A DNA stretch of 64,000 nucleotides from Streptomyces massasporeus (GTDB taxonomy: Bacteria > Actinomycetota > Actinomycetes > Streptomycetales > Streptomycetaceae). The stretch lies in the NCBI RefSeq assembly GCF_014648995.1, contig NZ_BMSE01000024.1:62001-126000 (forward strand). The letters are read 5' to 3'. Position 1 is the stretch's first letter, and each line of letters begins with the position of its first letter. The notes beneath the pieces are model-generated. The model was not told where the DNA came from. It ran no database searches and worked only from the letters and a program-made list of their open reading frames with translations. Below, piece by piece: positions 24,627-33,222 of this stretch. The position numbers and the translations under genes are program-made.

Positions 24627-27080
24627 GTGGAGATGGCCGACAAGCAGGATGCCCCCACTGCCGCTGTCGTGGTGGGCCCGGACGGCATGGTGAGCGGCTG
24701 GAGTGAGGGGGGCCGACTGCTGCTCGGCTGGACGGCGGAGGACACCGTCGGGCGACCCGTGGCGGACCTGCTGGTCGATCCCCCGCCACCCGGCTTCCCA
24801 GAGGGCCACGGCGCCGGCCCTACGGGGTTGGTCCTCCTACGCCACCGGGACGGTTCCACAGTGGACGCTGTGGTAACGGCTCACCCGCTGTCCGGGCCTG
24901 ACGGCCAGGCAATGGGCCACGTGATCACCGTCCAGCGTTGGGGACGTCGCCCGGTGATCGCCGACCGGGCGTTCGAGCAGTCTCCCTTCGCTCTGGGCGT
25001 CTACGACCCCGAACTGCGGTTCCTGTGGATCAACGCCTCCTCGGGCCGGGTGATCGCGCACTCCGAGGAACAGGTGCTCGGCAGGAAGTACCGCGAGGTG
25101 CTCCCCGAATTCGACCGCACGCTGTTTCCCGAGAGGGACGACAAGCCCTACACCGACGCGCTCGCCCAAGTGGCGAGGACGGGCGAGCCCACGCGTCTCA
25201 TCACCGTCTTCCGCCCGCGCGGCAGCGACTACGCCAACGCCTGGGCCACCAGCATCTGGCCCGTCCGGGATGCCGAGGGCAAGGTCCGCGCGATCGCCAA
25301 CTGGGGATTCGACATGAGCGCCGAGTACTGGGCTCGGCAACGCCTGCTGATCCTCAACAAGGCCAGCGGCGGCATCGGCCGGACCCTCGACGTGATCGGC
25401 ACCACCCAGGAACTGGCCACGACTCCGGTGCCGGGATTCGTCGACCTCGTCAGCGTGGACCTCCTCGACGAGGTGCTGCGCGGAGAGGAACCGCCCTCAG
25501 GATTCCCGTTCGCGCCCGGCGAGACCATCACGCTCACCCGTGCCGCCCAGCACAGCACGAAGGCGGACGCCGGCCACGCTCCGACGGCCACGGCACCGGT
25601 GACCCACGCGCCCGGTTCCGTCGCCGCCCGCTGCATGGCCGCCGGCAGGTCCACGGTCGAGCTCTCCGCCCGGCCCGGCCAGGGCGGCGAGTGGGCCTTC
25701 GGGCCCGGACTCGCCGCCGACCCGGCCCACTGGCCACCGGGCAACCCGGTGATCGACGAGTCCCTCGCCGCGGACGGGCTGACCGGCCGGATCACCGTGC
25801 CGCTCCGGGCGCGCGGCGCGCTGCTCGGCGTCGTCGCCTTCTCCCGCGTCGACCGGCCCGAGGCGTTCACCGCCGACGACTTGATCCTCGCCGAGGAACT
25901 GACCGCCAAGGCAGCCGTCGCCATCGACAACGCCCGCCGGTACTCGCGCGAGCGCACCACCGCGCTGACCCTGCAACGCACCCTGCTGCCGCAAGGCCTG
26001 CCGGTCCACGAGGCGGTCGAGGTGGCCTCCCGCTACCTGCCCGGAGGGACCGGGACGGAAGTGGGCGGTGACTGGTTCGACGTCATTCCGCTGTCCGGCG
26101 CCCGGGTCGCCCTGGTCGTCGGCGACGTCGTCGGTCACGGCCTGCACGCCTCGGCCAGCATGGGCAGACTGCGCACGGCGGTGCGCACCCTCGCCGACGT
26201 CGATCTGCCACCGGACGAACTGCTGACCCACATGGACGACCTGGTCCTCCACCTCGCCGGCGACCTCCGGCCCACCGGCGACTTCCAGCCGACCGGCGAG
26301 TCCGGGGCCACCTGCCTCTACACCGTCTACGACCCGGTCTCCCGGCACCTCACGCTGGCGAGCGCCGGCCATCCCCTGCCTCTGATCATCTCCCAGGACG
26401 GCACCCGGACCCCGGTACCCGTCCAGCCGGGACCGCCGCTCGGCATCGGGGGGCTGCCCTTCGAGGCGACCGAGCTCGAACTGCCGGAGGGCAGCCTGCT
26501 CGCCCTCTACACCGACGGACTGGTGGAAAGCCGCGAGCTCGACGTCGACCAGCGGACCGCCGAACTGCAGCGGGCCTTGAACCACCCGACCACCTCGCTG
26601 GAGGCCCTGTGCGACACGGTGATGGACGCCATGCTTCCGCAACGCCGCACCGACGACGCCGCCCTGCTGCTCGTGCGTACCCACGCGCTGGATCCCCACC
26701 ACGTCGCCGACTGGGACGTCGAGCCCGACACCGCGCAGGTGCCGCGCGCCAGGAAGCTCGCCGTCGACCAGGTGGACGCCTGGGGCCTGGAGGAGGCGGC
26801 GTTCGTCACCGAGCTGGTGGTCAGTGAGCTGGTGACCAACGCCATCAGATACGGCGCGCCGCCCATCAGGCTGCGGCTGATTCGCGACACCTCCCTGATC
26901 TGCGAGGTCTCCGACGCCAGCAACACCGCCCCGCACCTGCGCCGGGCCCGCGCGTTCGACGAGGGCGGCCGGGGCCTGTTGCTCGTCGCCCAGCTCACCC
27001 AGGGGTGGGGCACCCGGCACACCACCGACGGCAAGACCATCTGGTGCGCGCAGAACCTCCCCCGGCCTGAGCCGCACTGA
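24627..27080 (+). CDS. Cytoplasmic PAS/GAF/SpoIIE phosphatase with C-terminal HATPase
   Basis: 817 residues. Two PAS domains (about 10-90 and 115-230; FEQSPFALGVYDPELRFLWI is a typical PAS_4 start), GAF (about 240-440), SpoIIE phosphatase (about 450-690; GGDWFDVIPL, GDVVGHG, YTDGLVES) and HATPase (about 700-815; VSELVTNAIRYG, DEGGRGLLLV). Its C-terminal two-thirds closely parallels the sensor at 18759-21500, so the two are paralogues that differ in their input modules. GTG 24627 is chosen because GGAGG lies 8 bp upstream; ATG 24633 is the alternative. Confidence 0.88.
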   Translation: MEMADKQDAPTAAVVVGPDGMVSGWSEGGRLLLGWTAEDTVGRPVADLLVDPPPPGFPEGHGAGPTGLVLLRHRDGSTVDAVVTAHPLSGPDGQAMGHVITVQRWGRRPVIADRAFEQSPFALGVYDPELRFLWINASSGRVIAHSEEQVLGRKYREVLPEFDRTLFPERDDKPYTDALAQVARTGEPTRLITVFRPRGSDYANAWATSIWPVRDAEGKVRAIANWGFDMSAEYWARQRLLILNKASGGIGRTLDVIGTTQELATTPVPGFVDLVSVDLLDEVLRGEEPPSGFPFAPGETITLTRAAQHSTKADAGHAPTATAPVTHAPGSVAARCMAAGRSTVELSARPGQGGEWAFGPGLAADPAHWPPGNPVIDESLAADGLTGRITVPLRARGALLGVVAFSRVDRPEAFTADDLILAEELTAKAAVAIDNARRYSRERTTALTLQRTLLPQGLPVHEAVEVASRYLPGGTGTEVGGDWFDVIPLSGARVALVVGDVVGHGLHASASMGRLRTAVRTLADVDLPPDELLTHMDDLVLHLAGDLRPTGDFQPTGESGATCLYTVYDPVSRHLTLASAGHPLPLIISQDGTRTPVPVQPGPPLGIGGLPFEATELELPEGSLLALYTDGLVESRELDVDQRTAELQRALNHPTTSLEALCDTVMDAMLPQRRTDDAALLLVRTHALDPHHVADWDVEPDTAQVPRARKLAVDQVDAWGLEEAAFVTELVVSELVTNAIRYGAPPIRLRLIRDTSLICEVSDASNTAPHLRRARAFDEGGRGLLLVAQLTQGWGTRHTTDGKTIWCAQNLPRPEPH

Positions 27081-27135
27081 GATCGGCTGGACACAGCGCC
27101 TCAGCCGGATCCCACTTCCCACGGCCTGCGTCGAC

Positions 27136-27168
27136 GGAGTGGAGCCAGGATCATCCTGGCTCCACTCC
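27136..27168. terminator. 33-bp palindromic bidirectional terminator
   Basis: Two 16-base arms (GGAGTGGAGCCAGGAT / ATCCTGGCTCCACTCC) around a single C, between the SpoIIE gene and the convergent esterase gene. Stable hairpin in either direction. Confidence 0.85.
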
Positions 27169-27181
27169 TGGTGCGGACGTG

Positions 27182-28558
27182 TCACTGGAACTGTGCGAAG
27201 AACCTCCAGATCTCTGCCTTGGTCCAGGTGGTGACGCCGCTTTCGCCGGAGGAGCCGTCGACCGGGCCGGGCATGTGGCCTCCGTCGAACGCGGCCCATT
27301 GGACCGGGTATCCGGCACGGCAGCCCGAGTAGGTGGTGGTGATGTGCGTTCGGCTGCCCGGCGCGGGCTCGCGCGGGCTCTGGGGGGTGCAGCCGTTGTT
27401 GCTGACGAACTTGTCGCGCAGGGACCGGCCTTGCCCGATGTTGAGCACGGAGTCGCTGATCCCGTGGATTCCGAGGTAGGCGATGGGCTGGGTGCCGCCA
27501 CTGCACCCGCTGATCTGAGCGCCCGATATGACGGCGACGGCCCTGAAGACGTTCGCCCGGCTGCATGCGAGTGCGTAGCTCATACCGCCGCCCCAGCTGA
27601 ATCCCGTGGCGAAACGCTGCGCCGGGTTGACACAGAGGCCGCCCTCGATGCGCCGGATCATGTCGTCGACGAAGGTGACGTCCTCGCCCCCGGAGTTGGC
27701 CCAACCGTTGCCGAGGCCCTGGGGGGCGACGAGGATCGCGCTGTTGCTCGACTGTTCCTGTTGGCCGTAGTAGGACCAGGCGCTCCCGCTCGTGCCGCCG
27801 GAGGCGACCTCGCCGGCGGTTCCGCCCCGCCAGTGGAACGCGAAGATCAGTCGGTAGGGGCGGCTGTTGTCGTAGTTGGCGGGAACCCTGAGGATGAAGC
27901 TGCGGCTCTTGCCGCCGCTCTGAATCGTGTGCGTACCGCTCGCCAGAGTGGGGGCGCTGCCGCAGGCGCCTCCGCCCCCGCCGCCGGACGACAGTTGGAT
28001 CATCTGCCACTGCTGGTTGGCGCCGCCCCAGTCGCTGTACTGGACGACGCTGCCTCCGTCGGCCGTGGAGGCGCCCTGGACCTCCACCGCCTTGCTGCTG
28101 CCGCGGTTGATCAGCCGGACGTGGCCCGCGTCGGAGTCGGCCAGGCGGAACTGCTGGTTGTCCCCGTTGTGGTCGGCCCATTGCTGGATCGCGGCACCGT
28201 CTGCGGCCGAGGCGCCGGCCACGTCGAGAACCTTGCCCGAATGCCGGGCCTTGAGGCGGTAGAAGCCGCCGCCGGAGTCCACGAACTGCCACTGCTGATT
28301 GGCTGCGTCGTTGCGCGTCCACTGGCCGACCCGCGCGCCGTCGGCGGTGGACGAGCCGGAGACGTCCATGGCCTTGCCGCTGTTGCGATTGACCAGGACG
28401 TACCAGGCGTTGGTGTCCACCGTCGCCGCCTCCGCGGGCGCCGGATCCACCGCGGCGAGCATGCCGATCGCGAGGGTGGCGGCCAGCACGGCGGCGACCC
28501 GGGACCACCAGCGCTGTGTACGAGGAGGGGCGGGAGGATCCGCACCAAAGGTCTTCAT
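27182..28558 (-). CDS. Secreted CE1-type esterase with N-terminal ricin-type lectin module
   Basis: 458 residues. Signal peptide (cleavage near AEA, residue 44), a ricin-type beta-trefoil (about 46-190, three repeats with QW motifs: NQQWQFVDSG, DNQQFRLADS, NQQWQMIQL), a Gly-rich linker, then a PHB-depolymerase/feruloyl-esterase-like alpha/beta hydrolase (about 205-458). Nucleophile Ser is in GFSWGGG; the likely acid Asp is in GISDSVLN and the His in DGGHMPGP. The family removes acetyl or feruloyl groups from xylan, or cleaves polyhydroxyalkanoate. Since it lies 31 bp behind xlnA on the same strand, a xylan side-chain esterase is most likely. Confidence 0.85.
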   Translation of the reverse strand: MKTFGADPPAPPRTQRWWSRVAAVLAATLAIGMLAAVDPAPAEAATVDTNAWYVLVNRNSGKAMDVSGSSTADGARVGQWTRNDAANQQWQFVDSGGGFYRLKARHSGKVLDVAGASAADGAAIQQWADHNGDNQQFRLADSDAGHVRLINRGSSKAVEVQGASTADGGSVVQYSDWGGANQQWQMIQLSSGGGGGGACGSAPTLASGTHTIQSGGKSRSFILRVPANYDNSRPYRLIFAFHWRGGTAGEVASGGTSGSAWSYYGQQEQSSNSAILVAPQGLGNGWANSGGEDVTFVDDMIRRIEGGLCVNPAQRFATGFSWGGGMSYALACSRANVFRAVAVISGAQISGCSGGTQPIAYLGIHGISDSVLNIGQGRSLRDKFVSNNGCTPQSPREPAPGSRTHITTTYSGCRAGYPVQWAAFDGGHMPGPVDGSSGESGVTTWTKAEIWRFFAQFQ

Positions 28559-28589
28559 CGATTCACCCTTTCGTCCGTGACAGGTCCCC

Positions 28590-30020
28590 TCAGGTGCGCG
28601 TCCAGCGTTGGTTGCCGCCGCTGGAGCAGGAGTAGAGCTGGATCAGGGTGCCGTTGGCGGTGCCGCTCGCGACGGCGTCGAGGCAGAGGCCGGACTGGAC
28701 GCCGACGATGGTTCCGTCGGAGCCGAGGCGCCATTTCTGGTTGTCGCCGCCCCAGCAGCCGTAGATCTGGACTTTGGAGCCGTTGCCGGTGCCGGCGGCG
28801 TCCAGGCACTTGTCGCCGTAGACCCTGAGCTCGCCGGCGGCGGTGTACGTCCACTGCTGGTTGGTGCCGTTGTGGCAGTCCCACAGGTGGAGCTGGGTGC
28901 CGTCGGCCGTACTGGTGCCGGGCACGTCCAGACAGCGGCCCGAACCGACCCCCTTGATCGTTCCGCCGCCCGAAGGGGGTGTGGAGGTGCCGCCGTTGAG
29001 CGCGTTGAGGACCGCGGTGTAGGCGGGCTTCTTGCTGCCGTCGCTGTTGAACAGCAGCGGCGTGTGCTCCGGTCGCCAGGAGTCGCTGTCGCGCACACCC
29101 CAGACGGTGATGCCGAGGCAGCGCGGGACGGCCAGACAGTCCTTGGTCACGTCGGCGTAGGTGGTGGCCGAGGCGCCCTGGATGTCGAGTTCGGTGATGG
29201 CGACGTCGACGCCGAGGGCCGCGAAGTTCTGCAGGGTGGTGCGGAAGTTGCTGTTGTAGGGGCTGCCGCTGTTGAAGTGCGACTGGAAACCCACGCAGTC
29301 GATCGGCACTCCGCGCTGCTTGAAGTCCCGGACCATGGCGTACATGGCCTGGGTCTTGGCCCAGGTCCAGTTCTCGACGTTGTAGTCGTTGTAGCAGAGC
29401 TTGGCGGCCGGGTCGGCGGCGCGCGCGGTGCGGAAGGCGACCTCGATCCAGTCGTTCCCGGTGCGTTGCAGGTTGGAGTCGCGCCGGGCTCCCGAACTGC
29501 CGTCGGCGAACGCCTCGTTCACGACGTCCCACTGGGCGATCTTGCCCTTGTAGTGGGCCATCACGCCCTTGATGTGGTCGGTCATCGCCTGGCGCAGCGC
29601 GCTGCCGCTGAGGGCCTGCATCCAGCCCGGCTGCTGGGAGTGCCAGGCCAGAGTGTGGCCGCGCACCTGCTTGCCGTTCTGCACCGCCCAGTTGTAGACG
29701 CGGTCACCGGCGGTGAAGTTGAACTGGCCCCGCTGCGGTTCGGTGGCGTCGATCTTCATCTCGTTCTCGGCCGTCACCGAGTTGAACTCACGGTTCGCGA
29801 TGGTGGTGTACGCCGAGTCGCCGAGCCTGCCCGAGGCGATGGCGGTGCCGAAGTAGCGGCCGCTCTGCGCCGCCGCGGCACCGAGTGTGTTCTCGGCGGC
29901 GTGTGCGGTGGGCGGCGCGACCAGGGCGGCGACCACACCCAGGACGCCGGCGACCAGCGCCAACAGCAGGCCGCGGGCCTTCCGGCGGACAACGGGTCTG
30001 AGAAGGGCGTACGAGCCCAT
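28590..30020 (-). CDS. xlnA: Endo-1,4-beta-xylanase A, GH10 with CBM13
   Basis: 476 residues, nearly the length of S. lividans XlnA and recognisably its homologue throughout. Signal peptide (MGSYALLRPVVRR to AHA, about residue 41), GH10 barrel (about 45-345) with acid/base Glu in WDVVNEAF and nucleophile Glu in ITELDIQG, a short Pro/Gly linker, then a C-terminal CBM13 ricin-type xylan-binding module (about 360-476, GRCLDVPG, KCLDAAG, LCLDAV repeats). It hydrolyses internal xylan bonds outside the cell. ATG 30020 has GGAGG upstream. The esterase gene follows within 31 bp as a probable operon, and abfB is divergent. Confidence 0.95.
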   Translation of the reverse strand: MGSYALLRPVVRRKARGLLLALVAGVLGVVAALVAPPTAHAAENTLGAAAAQSGRYFGTAIASGRLGDSAYTTIANREFNSVTAENEMKIDATEPQRGQFNFTAGDRVYNWAVQNGKQVRGHTLAWHSQQPGWMQALSGSALRQAMTDHIKGVMAHYKGKIAQWDVVNEAFADGSSGARRDSNLQRTGNDWIEVAFRTARAADPAAKLCYNDYNVENWTWAKTQAMYAMVRDFKQRGVPIDCVGFQSHFNSGSPYNSNFRTTLQNFAALGVDVAITELDIQGASATTYADVTKDCLAVPRCLGITVWGVRDSDSWRPEHTPLLFNSDGSKKPAYTAVLNALNGGTSTPPSGGGTIKGVGSGRCLDVPGTSTADGTQLHLWDCHNGTNQQWTYTAAGELRVYGDKCLDAAGTGNGSKVQIYGCWGGDNQKWRLGSDGTIVGVQSGLCLDAVASGTANGTLIQLYSCSSGGNQRWTRT

Positions 30021-30155
30021 GGCTGTGCCTCCAAGGTAGGAATCACGGAAGGACTGAAGCTCAGGGGGAAGCGTCGTCCGGTACATCTGCCGTGCAGCAC
30101 ACGCGGTTCGGTATGTCGAACTATGACCGGCCCCTCAGCCACGGAGATTGCGGGA

Positions 30156-30173
30156 TTGACGATGCATCGTCAA
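30156..30173. promoter_or_regulatory. 18-bp perfect palindrome between xlnA and abfB
   Basis: TTGACGATGCATCGTCAA, a perfect palindrome about 135 bp from the xlnA start and 180 bp from abfB. The form suits a LacI-family or similar dimeric repressor. The remainder of the 333-bp gap (30021-30353) holds the other sites listed here. Confidence 0.7.
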
Positions 30174-30204
30174 CACTCCGGACGGAAGAAGTTTCCGATC
30201 CTCG

Positions 30205-30219
30205 TCCGAAACTTGCGGA
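30205..30219. promoter_or_regulatory. Xylanase-type regulatory box (CCGAAACTT-like)
   Basis: TCCGAAACTTGCGGA is imperfectly palindromic (12 of 15 positions) and close to the CGAAA-CTTTCG-type boxes known upstream of Streptomyces xylanase genes. A weaker related motif, CGGAA-GAAGT-TTCCG, lies at 30183-30197. Confidence 0.45.
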
Positions 30220-30270
30220 GACCCGGCCACGGGGTACTCCCGTTGTTTGTGGACAGATCGGCGACAGGGC

Positions 30271-30299
30271 TTGACCAGAGGGCCCCGGGTTCCTAACTT
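30271..30299 (+). promoter_or_regulatory. abfB promoter, -35/-10
   Basis: TTGACC (30271-30276) and TAACTT (30294-30299) with 17-bp spacing, giving a leader of about 45-50 bases before ATG 30354. Confidence 0.65.
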
Positions 30300-30323
30300 G
30301 AGCCATCAACCTTCCGGGAATTC

Positions 30324-30338
30324 CTCGAATGTTTCGAG
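30324..30338. promoter_or_regulatory. Inverted repeat in the abfB leader
   Basis: CTCGAA-TGT-TTCGAG, 6-bp arms, 15 bp before the abfB start codon and downstream of its promoter. Could be an operator acting as a roadblock or a small leader hairpin near the ribosome site. Confidence 0.45.
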
Positions 30339-30353
30339 AAAAGAGGCCCCCTC

Positions 30354-31823
30354 ATGTGGTTGAGCCACCCGTCCCCGGTCCGCCCGAGACGATTATTCGC
30401 CGTTCTCGCACCCTTGCTGCTCTTGGTCACCTTCCTCGGCGCCCAGCCCGCCGACGCGGCGACCATTGACCCCAACGCCTCGTACGTGCTGGTCAACCGC
30501 AACAGCGGCAAGGCGCTGGATGTCCACAACATGGCGACCGGCGACGGCGCCCGCATCACCCAGTGGACCAGGAACGACCAGAACCAGCAGCAGTGGCGGT
30601 TCGTCGATTCCGGGGGCGGCTACTACCGCATCGAGTCCCGCCACTCGGGCAAGGTCCTGGACGTCCACAACTGGTCCACCGCGAACGGCGGCTCGATCGT
30701 CCAGTGGACCGACCTGAACGCCACCAACCAGCAGTGGCGACTGGCCGACAGCTCGGACGGCTACGTGAGGCTCGTCTCGCGCCACAGCAACAAGGCCCTC
30801 GAAGTGCAGGGCGCATCCACCGCCGACAACGCGAACGTCGTCCAGTACGACGACTGGGGCGGCAGCAACCAGCAGTGGCAGCTCGTCAAGACCGGCGCCG
30901 ACGGCCCCGGCTCGTGCGACCTCCCGTCGGCATACCGCTGGACCTCGACGGGCGCGCTGGCGCAGCCCAAGGCGGGATGGGTCTCGCTCAAGGACTTCAC
31001 CGTCGCCCCCTACAACGGCAGGCAGCTCGTCTACGCGACGACGCACGACACGGGGACGAGTTGGGGTTCGATGAACTTCGGCCTGTTCACCAACTGGTCG
31101 GAGATGGCCTCGGCGAGCCAGAACAAGATGTCGACTTCGACCGTCGCGCCCACGCTCTTCTACTTCGCACCGAAGAACATCTGGGTGCTCGCCTACCAGT
31201 GGGGCGGGACCGCCTTCTCCTACCGGACCTCGAGCGACCCCACCAACCCGAACGGCTGGTCGTCCCCGCAGACGCTCTTCTCCGGAAGCATCTCCGACTC
31301 CGGAACGGGACCGATCGACCAGACGCTCATCGGTGACGGGACGAACATGTACCTGTTCTTCGCCGGTGACAACGGCAAGATCTACCGGGCCAGCATGCCG
31401 ATCGGAAACTTCCCGGGCAGCTTCGGCACGTCGTCGACCGTGGTCATGAGCGATACGAGGAACAACCTGTTCGAAGCTCCGCAGGTCTACAAGCTGCAGG
31501 GCCAGAACCGCTACCTCATGATCGTCGAGGCGATCGGCGCGCAGGGCCACCGCTACTTCCGCTCGTTCACGGCCACCAGTCTGAACGGCTCGTGGACCCC
31601 CCAGGCCGCGACCGAGAGCAATCCCTTCGCCGGCAAGGCCAACAGCGGCGCCACCTGGACCAACGACATCAGCCATGGCGAACTGATCCGCACCAGCCCC
31701 GATCAGACCATGACCGTCGACCCCTGCCGCCTGCAGATGCTCTACCAGGGGCGCAGCCCCGACTCCGGCGGCGACTACGGCCTCCTGCCTTACCGCCCGG
31801 GCCTGCTGACACTGCGGCGCTGA
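30354..31823 (+). CDS. abfB: Alpha-L-arabinofuranosidase, GH62 with N-terminal ricin-type module
   Basis: 489 residues. Signal peptide (cleavage near ADA, residue 36), ricin-type beta-trefoil (about 38-182) and a GH62 five-bladed propeller (about 187-489; KAGWVSLKDFTVAPYNG, TNPNGWSSPQTLFSG, FFAGDNGKIYRASMPI, FEAPQVYKLQGQNRYL). GH62 enzymes remove arabinose from arabinoxylan, exposing the backbone to XlnA. Divergence from xlnA mirrors S. lividans, where abfB lies upstream of xlnA in the opposite direction. The lectin module is strikingly close to that of the esterase at 27182-28558. A promoter and leader palindrome are listed separately. Confidence 0.92.
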   Translation: MWLSHPSPVRPRRLFAVLAPLLLLVTFLGAQPADAATIDPNASYVLVNRNSGKALDVHNMATGDGARITQWTRNDQNQQQWRFVDSGGGYYRIESRHSGKVLDVHNWSTANGGSIVQWTDLNATNQQWRLADSSDGYVRLVSRHSNKALEVQGASTADNANVVQYDDWGGSNQQWQLVKTGADGPGSCDLPSAYRWTSTGALAQPKAGWVSLKDFTVAPYNGRQLVYATTHDTGTSWGSMNFGLFTNWSEMASASQNKMSTSTVAPTLFYFAPKNIWVLAYQWGGTAFSYRTSSDPTNPNGWSSPQTLFSGSISDSGTGPIDQTLIGDGTNMYLFFAGDNGKIYRASMPIGNFPGSFGTSSTVVMSDTRNNLFEAPQVYKLQGQNRYLMIVEAIGAQGHRYFRSFTATSLNGSWTPQAATESNPFAGKANSGATWTNDISHGELIRTSPDQTMTVDPCRLQMLYQGRSPDSGGDYGLLPYRPGLLTLRR

Positions 31824-31860
31824 CGGCGCGACACGAGTCCGGCTCCTTACGGAGCGGACG

Positions 31861-31890
31861 TGGCGGGCTCGAGGAAGGCCGAGCCCGCCA
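31861..31890 (+). terminator. Stem-loop after abfB
   Basis: Perfect 11-bp arms (TGGCGGGCTCG / CGAGCCCGCCA) with an 8-base loop, 38 bp beyond the abfB stop. Confidence 0.75.
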
Positions 31891-32113
31891 GGCTCACGCA
31901 ACAGTGTCGGCGCGCATACGGCGGCGGGGCGTGCAGGCGGGCAGCGCTCACCGGGCACAGGCCCACTCCGCAACGCGGTGCCGCCGGTGGCACCACCGGC
32001 GGCCCAGGCGCACCGGCTCGTCCGGGGGCGCCACGGCGGACGGGCTGGACGCCGGTGATGTGGTTGCACATGGCCTCGGCCGCGCCGCTCGGGTCGTGGG
32101 TGGCGTCCACCGG

Positions 32114-32149
32114 CCCGCTGACCCGGACCAACCCGCTGACCCGGACCAA
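32114..32149. repeat. Two tandem copies of an 18-bp unit upstream of the GH6 gene
   Basis: CCCGCTGACCCGGACCAA occurs twice head to tail. The rest of the 433-bp gap (31824-32256) holds the abfB terminator, this repeat, the CebR-like box and no supportable gene. Confidence 0.8.
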
Positions 32150-32191
32150 CTCGACCTGCTGACCGACCGTGCCCCGGGGAGCACTTCCGAC

Positions 32192-32203
32192 GGGAGCGCT
32201 CCC
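32192..32203. promoter_or_regulatory. CebR-type operator core upstream of the GH6 cellulase
   Basis: GGGAGCGCTCCC, a perfect 12-bp palindrome equal to the core of the CebR consensus (TGGGAGCGCTCCCA), 53 bp before the cellulase ATG. CebR is the LacI-family cellobiose/cellotriose-responsive repressor of Streptomyces cellulases. Confidence 0.75.
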
Positions 32204-32256
32204 CACTCTCCTCGCCGACCTTCGGACGCATCCCTGTCAGAAAGCCGAGGTAAGCC

Positions 32257-33222
32257 ATGCGCCGCAGACTTCTCGCCCTCGTGGCAGCACTCTCCTCGCT
32301 GCCGCTGGCGCTCGCCGCCGCGCCGTCCGCCCACGCGGCCGATCCGACGACCATGACCAGCGGGTTCTACGTGGACCCCGACTCCAGCGCGAAGCGGTGG
32401 GTCGCCGCCAACCCCGGTGACGGCCGGGCAGCCGCGATCAACGCCTCCATCGCCAACACCCCTACGGCCCGCTGGTTCGGCTCCTGGAGCGGCACCATCG
32501 GCACCGCCACCGGCGCGTACGTGGGCGCCGCGGACGCCCGGGACAAGCTGCCCCTCCTCGTCGCCTACAACATCTACAACCGTGACTACTGCGGCGGGCA
32601 CTCCGCGGGCGGAGCCTCCTCACCGTCCGCCTACGCGAACTGGATCGCCCAGTTCGCGGGCGGAATCGCCGGCCGCCCGGCCGTCGTCGTCCTCGAACCG
32701 GACTCCCTCGGGGACTACGGCTGCATGACCCAGGCCCAGATCGACGAACGCGAGAGGATGCTGACCGGAGCGCTCTCCGAGTTCAACCGTCAGGCCCCCC
32801 ACACCTGGGTCTACCTCGATGCGGGCAACCCGGCCTGGGCCAGCGCGGCGACCATGGCCCAGCGCCTTCACGAAGCGGGTCTCCGGCAGGCCCACGGTTT
32901 CTCGCTCAATGTCTCCAACTACCTGACCACGGCCGAGAACACCGCGTACGGCAACGCCGTCAACAGGGAACTGGGCGCCCGGTACGGCTACACCAAGCCG
33001 TTCGCCGTGGACACCAGCCGCAACGGCAACGGCTCCAACGGCCAGTGGTGCAACCCGTCGGGCCGCCGCATCGGCACCCCCTCGCAACTCGGCGGAGGCG
33101 CCGAGATGCTCTTGTGGATCAAGGTCCCGGGCGAGTCCGACGGCAACTGCGGCGTGGGAGCCGGCTCCTCGGCCGGACAATTCCTCCCGGAGGTCGCCTA
33201 CAAGATGATCTACGGCTACTGA
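32257..33222 (+). CDS. Secreted GH6 endoglucanase, single domain
   Basis: 321 residues. Signal peptide (MRRRLLALVAALSSLPLALA, cleavage near AHA), then a GH6 barrel spanning the rest, with no carbohydrate-binding module. Key segments are NIYNRDYCGGHSAGG (conserved aspartate in the active site loop), the catalytic acid Asp in VVLEPDSLGDYG, YLDAGNPAWA, and the C-terminal LWIKVPGESDGNCG. It inverts and cleaves beta-1,4-glucan. The CebR-type box upstream indicates cellobiose-dependent derepression. Start at ATG 32257 with an AGGTAAGC site. Confidence 0.92.
   Translation: MRRRLLALVAALSSLPLALAAAPSAHAADPTTMTSGFYVDPDSSAKRWVAANPGDGRAAAINASIANTPTARWFGSWSGTIGTATGAYVGAADARDKLPLLVAYNIYNRDYCGGHSAGGASSPSAYANWIAQFAGGIAGRPAVVVLEPDSLGDYGCMTQAQIDERERMLTGALSEFNRQAPHTWVYLDAGNPAWASAATMAQRLHEAGLRQAHGFSLNVSNYLTTAENTAYGNAVNRELGARYGYTKPFAVDTSRNGNGSNGQWCNPSGRRIGTPSQLGGGAEMLLWIKVPGESDGNCGVGAGSSAGQFLPEVAYKMIYGY

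Noticed and set aside
31900..32220. Small frames between abfB and the cellulase (e.g. DATHDPSGAAEAMCNHITG on the minus strand)
   Set aside because: Could be a relic, but no family was recognised and there is no start or ribosome site.
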